Below, piece after piece: positions 5,675 to 7,100 of a DNA stretch of 7,100 nucleotides. The translations under genes and the position numbers were made by a program. The notes beneath the pieces were generated by a model. That model worked only from the letters and a program-made list of their open reading frames with translations, was not told where the DNA came from and made no database searches. The stretch comes from an uncultured Lachnospiraceae bacterium (GTDB lineage Bacteria; Bacillota_A; Clostridia; Lachnospirales; Lachnospiraceae), in contig CAJTOU010000041.1 in NCBI GenBank assembly GCA_910577835.1, positions 1 to 7,100 of the forward strand, read 5' to 3'. Every line of letters begins with the position of its first letter. The stretch's first letter is position 1.

Positions 5675-5935
5675 TTATTCAATTACAAGCTGGAATTTCC
5701 CAAAAGAAGTCCCAAAGCTGCCAGCATATCCATCCTGCCCACTAGAAGTTTCATTATCATGCTGCCAGTCATAATAGTCTTTCCCAACAGGGGCGAGCCT
5801 GTATTTTGCTTTCTTACAAACATATCCGCTTAGAGTAGTGTAGTACACTTCCACAGCATCAATATCATTTCTCTTATCACCAGCATATCTATTGTTTCCA
5901 TCAGACACATTATATCCGGTTACATAAGGTTGGAT
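5675..5935 (-). pseudogene. C-terminal fragment of a probable exported cell-wall protein
   Basis: The open frame runs from just after a TAG at 5936-5938 to TAA at 5675. It reads IQPYVTGYNVSDGNNRYAGD... then VEVYYTT, KAKYRLAPVG, DYYDWQHDNET and GQDGYAGSFG. This pattern recalls C-terminal modules of secreted clostridial peptidoglycan hydrolases and other surface proteins, distantly like ChW repeats, and probably binds the cell wall or carbohydrate. A GTG at 5908 could start a 77-residue product, but the module continues upstream of it in frame without a ribosome binding site, so the gene has lost its 5' part. The break coincides with the left end of the IS3-family element near 5931. The family assignment is tentative; the truncation is well supported. 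Confidence 0.6.
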
Positions 5936-5949
5936 CTATACTATAAAAG

Positions 5950-5979
5950 TAGACATAAACATATACTATATGTTACAAT
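5950..5979 (+). promoter_or_regulatory. candidate promoter of the IS element, overlapping a palindrome
   Basis: TAGACA (5950-5955), 18 bases, then TACAAT (5974-5979) could drive orfA. Between them lies a perfect palindrome with a one-base centre, AACATATA-C-TATATGTT (5958-5974), which could bind a dimer such as the OrfA repressor. Both readings are tentative. Confidence 0.4.
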
Positions 5980-6007
5980 TAACTATACACAAAAAAGGAG
6001 GTTCTTT

Positions 6008-6295
6008 ATGGCTACAAACAACTATACTAAATATGACGAAGATTTTAAAAAATTCCTCGTTTCCCTTTACCAGAATGGCAAAATTTAGTCATAGCTCTGC
6101 AAGGAATACAGTGTCTCACAATCTACTTCTCGGCAAATGGGTAAAACAATACTCCACTGTTGAGATGGACGATGGTAATGTCCTCACCGCCAAACAAGTG
6201 AAAGAACTTCAAAAGCGTAATGCACAATTAGAAGAGGAAAACCTCATCTTAAAAAAGCGATTGACATCTTCACGCCACACTCTCACAACAATTAG
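6008..6295 (+). pseudogene. IS3-family transposase OrfA, inactivated
   Basis: OrfA supplies the DNA-binding half of IS3 transposase and starts at ATG 6008, with AAGGAGG 7 bases upstream. The start MATNNYTKYDEDFKKFLVSLYQ is followed after NGKI by TAG (6086-6088) and, two codons on, by another TAG (6092-6094). Both sit where family members usually have glutamine. The frame then reads LCKEYSVSQS (helix-turn-helix) and shifts by one base near 6130. The rest (LGKWVKQYSTVEMDD, coiled coil LTAKQVKELQKRNAQLEEENLILKK) is in the next frame. At the A-run 6251-6256 the family-like tail KKAIDIFTPHSHNN and its TAG (6293-6295) lie back in the original frame, as if one A were lost. The gene is broken in at least three places, so the full transposase cannot be made from this copy. 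Confidence 0.8.
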
Positions 6296-7100
6296 CCGCT
6301 GTACATAAGCTCCGTTTCCAGCACAGCATCAAAACCCTCTGCAGGGTTCTTCGGGTCAACAGAAGCACTTATTACAAACATTTCTCTTCTGAACCCGCAC
6401 CACGTATCAGAGAAAATCAGCATATTGCTTCTCTGATTCTTCATATCTATGCAGACTACAACAAGCGACTTGGAGCATACAAAATCGCTTATGTCCTTCA
6501 GCGTGATTATGGCATACACATCAGTGCCGGCAGAGTGTACCGACTGATGAAACAGTTACAGCTGCCCAAAATGTCCACTGATAAACCTTCTGTTCCTGCC
6601 AAACGTTCAGATAACGAGGCCTGCACCAACTACCTGCAGCAAAACTTTAACCAGAAAGCCCCCAATCTCGTATGGGCCAGCGACATCACCTACATAAAAG
6701 CAGACGGGAAATGGTATTATCTCTGCATTGTGATTGATTTGTATTCCAGAAAAATTATTGCATGGCATATCTCTGCCAATGCAGATGTGGAACCGGTTAT
6801 CACTGCCTTCCAGAAGGCTTACAAAAAACGAAACGCCCCTTATGGTCTTATGTTCCATTCCGACCGGGGAACCCAATATACAGCCTTTGCATTTCGGCAA
6901 CTTCTGGATTCCCTTAATGTTGTACAGTCTTTTTTCAAACAAGGCTGTCCCTTTGACAATGCCTGCTGCGAATGCTCCTTCAAATATCTCAAGAAAGAGG
7001 AAACAGACCACAAACACTACCATTCTCTGCAAGAGCCTCAGCTTTCTGTTTTTGAATATATCGAAGGGTACTACAATTCCAAAAGACCACACAGCACACT
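6265..7100 (+). CDS. IS3-family transposase OrfB (DDE integrase domain), runs off the window
   Basis: The frame is open from after TGA 6262-6264 to the window end, about 278 codons, with no stop reached. It begins with an HTH_21-type segment (KLRFQHSIKTLCRVLRVNRSTYYKHF, then RLGAYKIAYVLQRDYGIHISAGRVYRLMK). The rve integrase core follows: catalytic Asp in WASDITYIK (GAC 6682), Asp in FHSDRGTQYT (GAC 6862) and Glu in DNACCECSFKYLKKE (GAA 6970). This is D-59-D-35-E, the exact IS3 spacing, with a lysine seven residues after the Glu. The end NSKRPHSTL is about 20-30 residues short of the usual C-terminus. It is normally made as an OrfAB fusion by a -1 shift at the A-run, and no good independent start is visible. 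The in-frame TGA at 6262, just after that site, would block even a shifted ribosome. Catalytic residues are intact, but expression is doubtful. Confidence 0.88.

Larger units (their letters stand above)
5931..7100 (+). mobile_element. IS3-family insertion sequence, left end and most of its length
   Basis: The element contains two consecutive frames of IS3 type: OrfA (helix-turn-helix plus coiled coil) and OrfB (DDE integrase), with a slippery A-run between them. The left end is placed near 5931 (TGGATCTATAC) because the cell-wall gene fragment stops making sense there and IS3 elements begin with TG. The terminal inverted repeat cannot be confirmed because the right end is beyond 7100. The element interrupts or abuts the minus-strand cell-wall gene. 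Confidence 0.75.

Noticed and set aside
5970..6007. Upstream ATG at 5970 as start of an OrfA-like protein
   Set aside because: This frame only becomes OrfA-like after about 6130. The true OrfA start at 6008 has a strong ribosome binding site in another frame, so the longer open frame results from an indel.
6292..6519. Minus-strand open frame of 75 codons
   Set aside because: It is antisense to the OrfB helix-turn-helix region, with no ribosome binding site or recognisable motif.
6607..7092. Minus-strand open frame of 161 codons
   Set aside because: It is antisense to the OrfB catalytic core, where the plus frame shows an exact D-59-D-35-E triad; the minus product is a shadow.

Overview
The window looks like low-GC Gram-positive DNA, most likely from a gut-type Clostridia species (Lachnospiraceae-like). 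The signs are a tRNA-Gly with a U discriminator base and no encoded CCA, strong AGGAGG ribosome binding sites, a BceAB-type peptide-resistance ABC transporter, a holin-like type I toxin, and an IS3-family element. The taxon is an inference.

Layout. 1-53: the 3' part of tRNA-Gly(UCC). 100-147: a two-way terminator. 180-2973 (minus): an overlapping two-gene operon for a BceA-like ATPase and a BceB-like ten-helix permease. It is preceded by a candidate promoter and a striking palindrome at 3057-3090 that contains a BceR-type half-site pair. No two-component genes are in the window. 3096-4260: wreckage of an integrative element. It holds four phased repeats, a hairpin, the C-terminal third of a tyrosine integrase (minus) and, back to back with it, a 5'-truncated phage AP2/HNH-like gene (plus). 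4372-5231: a good terminator, a consensus promoter, an AT-rich membrane protein of unknown function, and a convergent 81-residue unknown gene whose 3' end overlaps it.

5312-5637 is the most interesting stretch: a compact type I toxin-antitoxin locus. A 27-residue hydrophobic, lysine-tailed peptide (5423-5506) has its own promoter and a leader hairpin that can hide its ribosome binding site. A convergent antisense RNA of about 100 nt is predicted from a near-perfect promoter at 5598-5626, and this RNA would end in a hairpin at the toxin stop codon. The -35 box of the antisense promoter lies inside the toxin mRNA terminator.

5675-5935 (minus) is the C-terminal stub of a probable cell-wall protein, cut off by the IS3-family element that fills 5931 to the window end. 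The element's OrfA is broken by stop codons and apparent indels. The OrfB frame (6265 to beyond 7100) is open and keeps a D-59-D-35-E catalytic triad. Overall this is a chromosomal resistance operon next to an accessory patch built from several truncated mobile-element pieces. All RNA features and promoters are read by eye.
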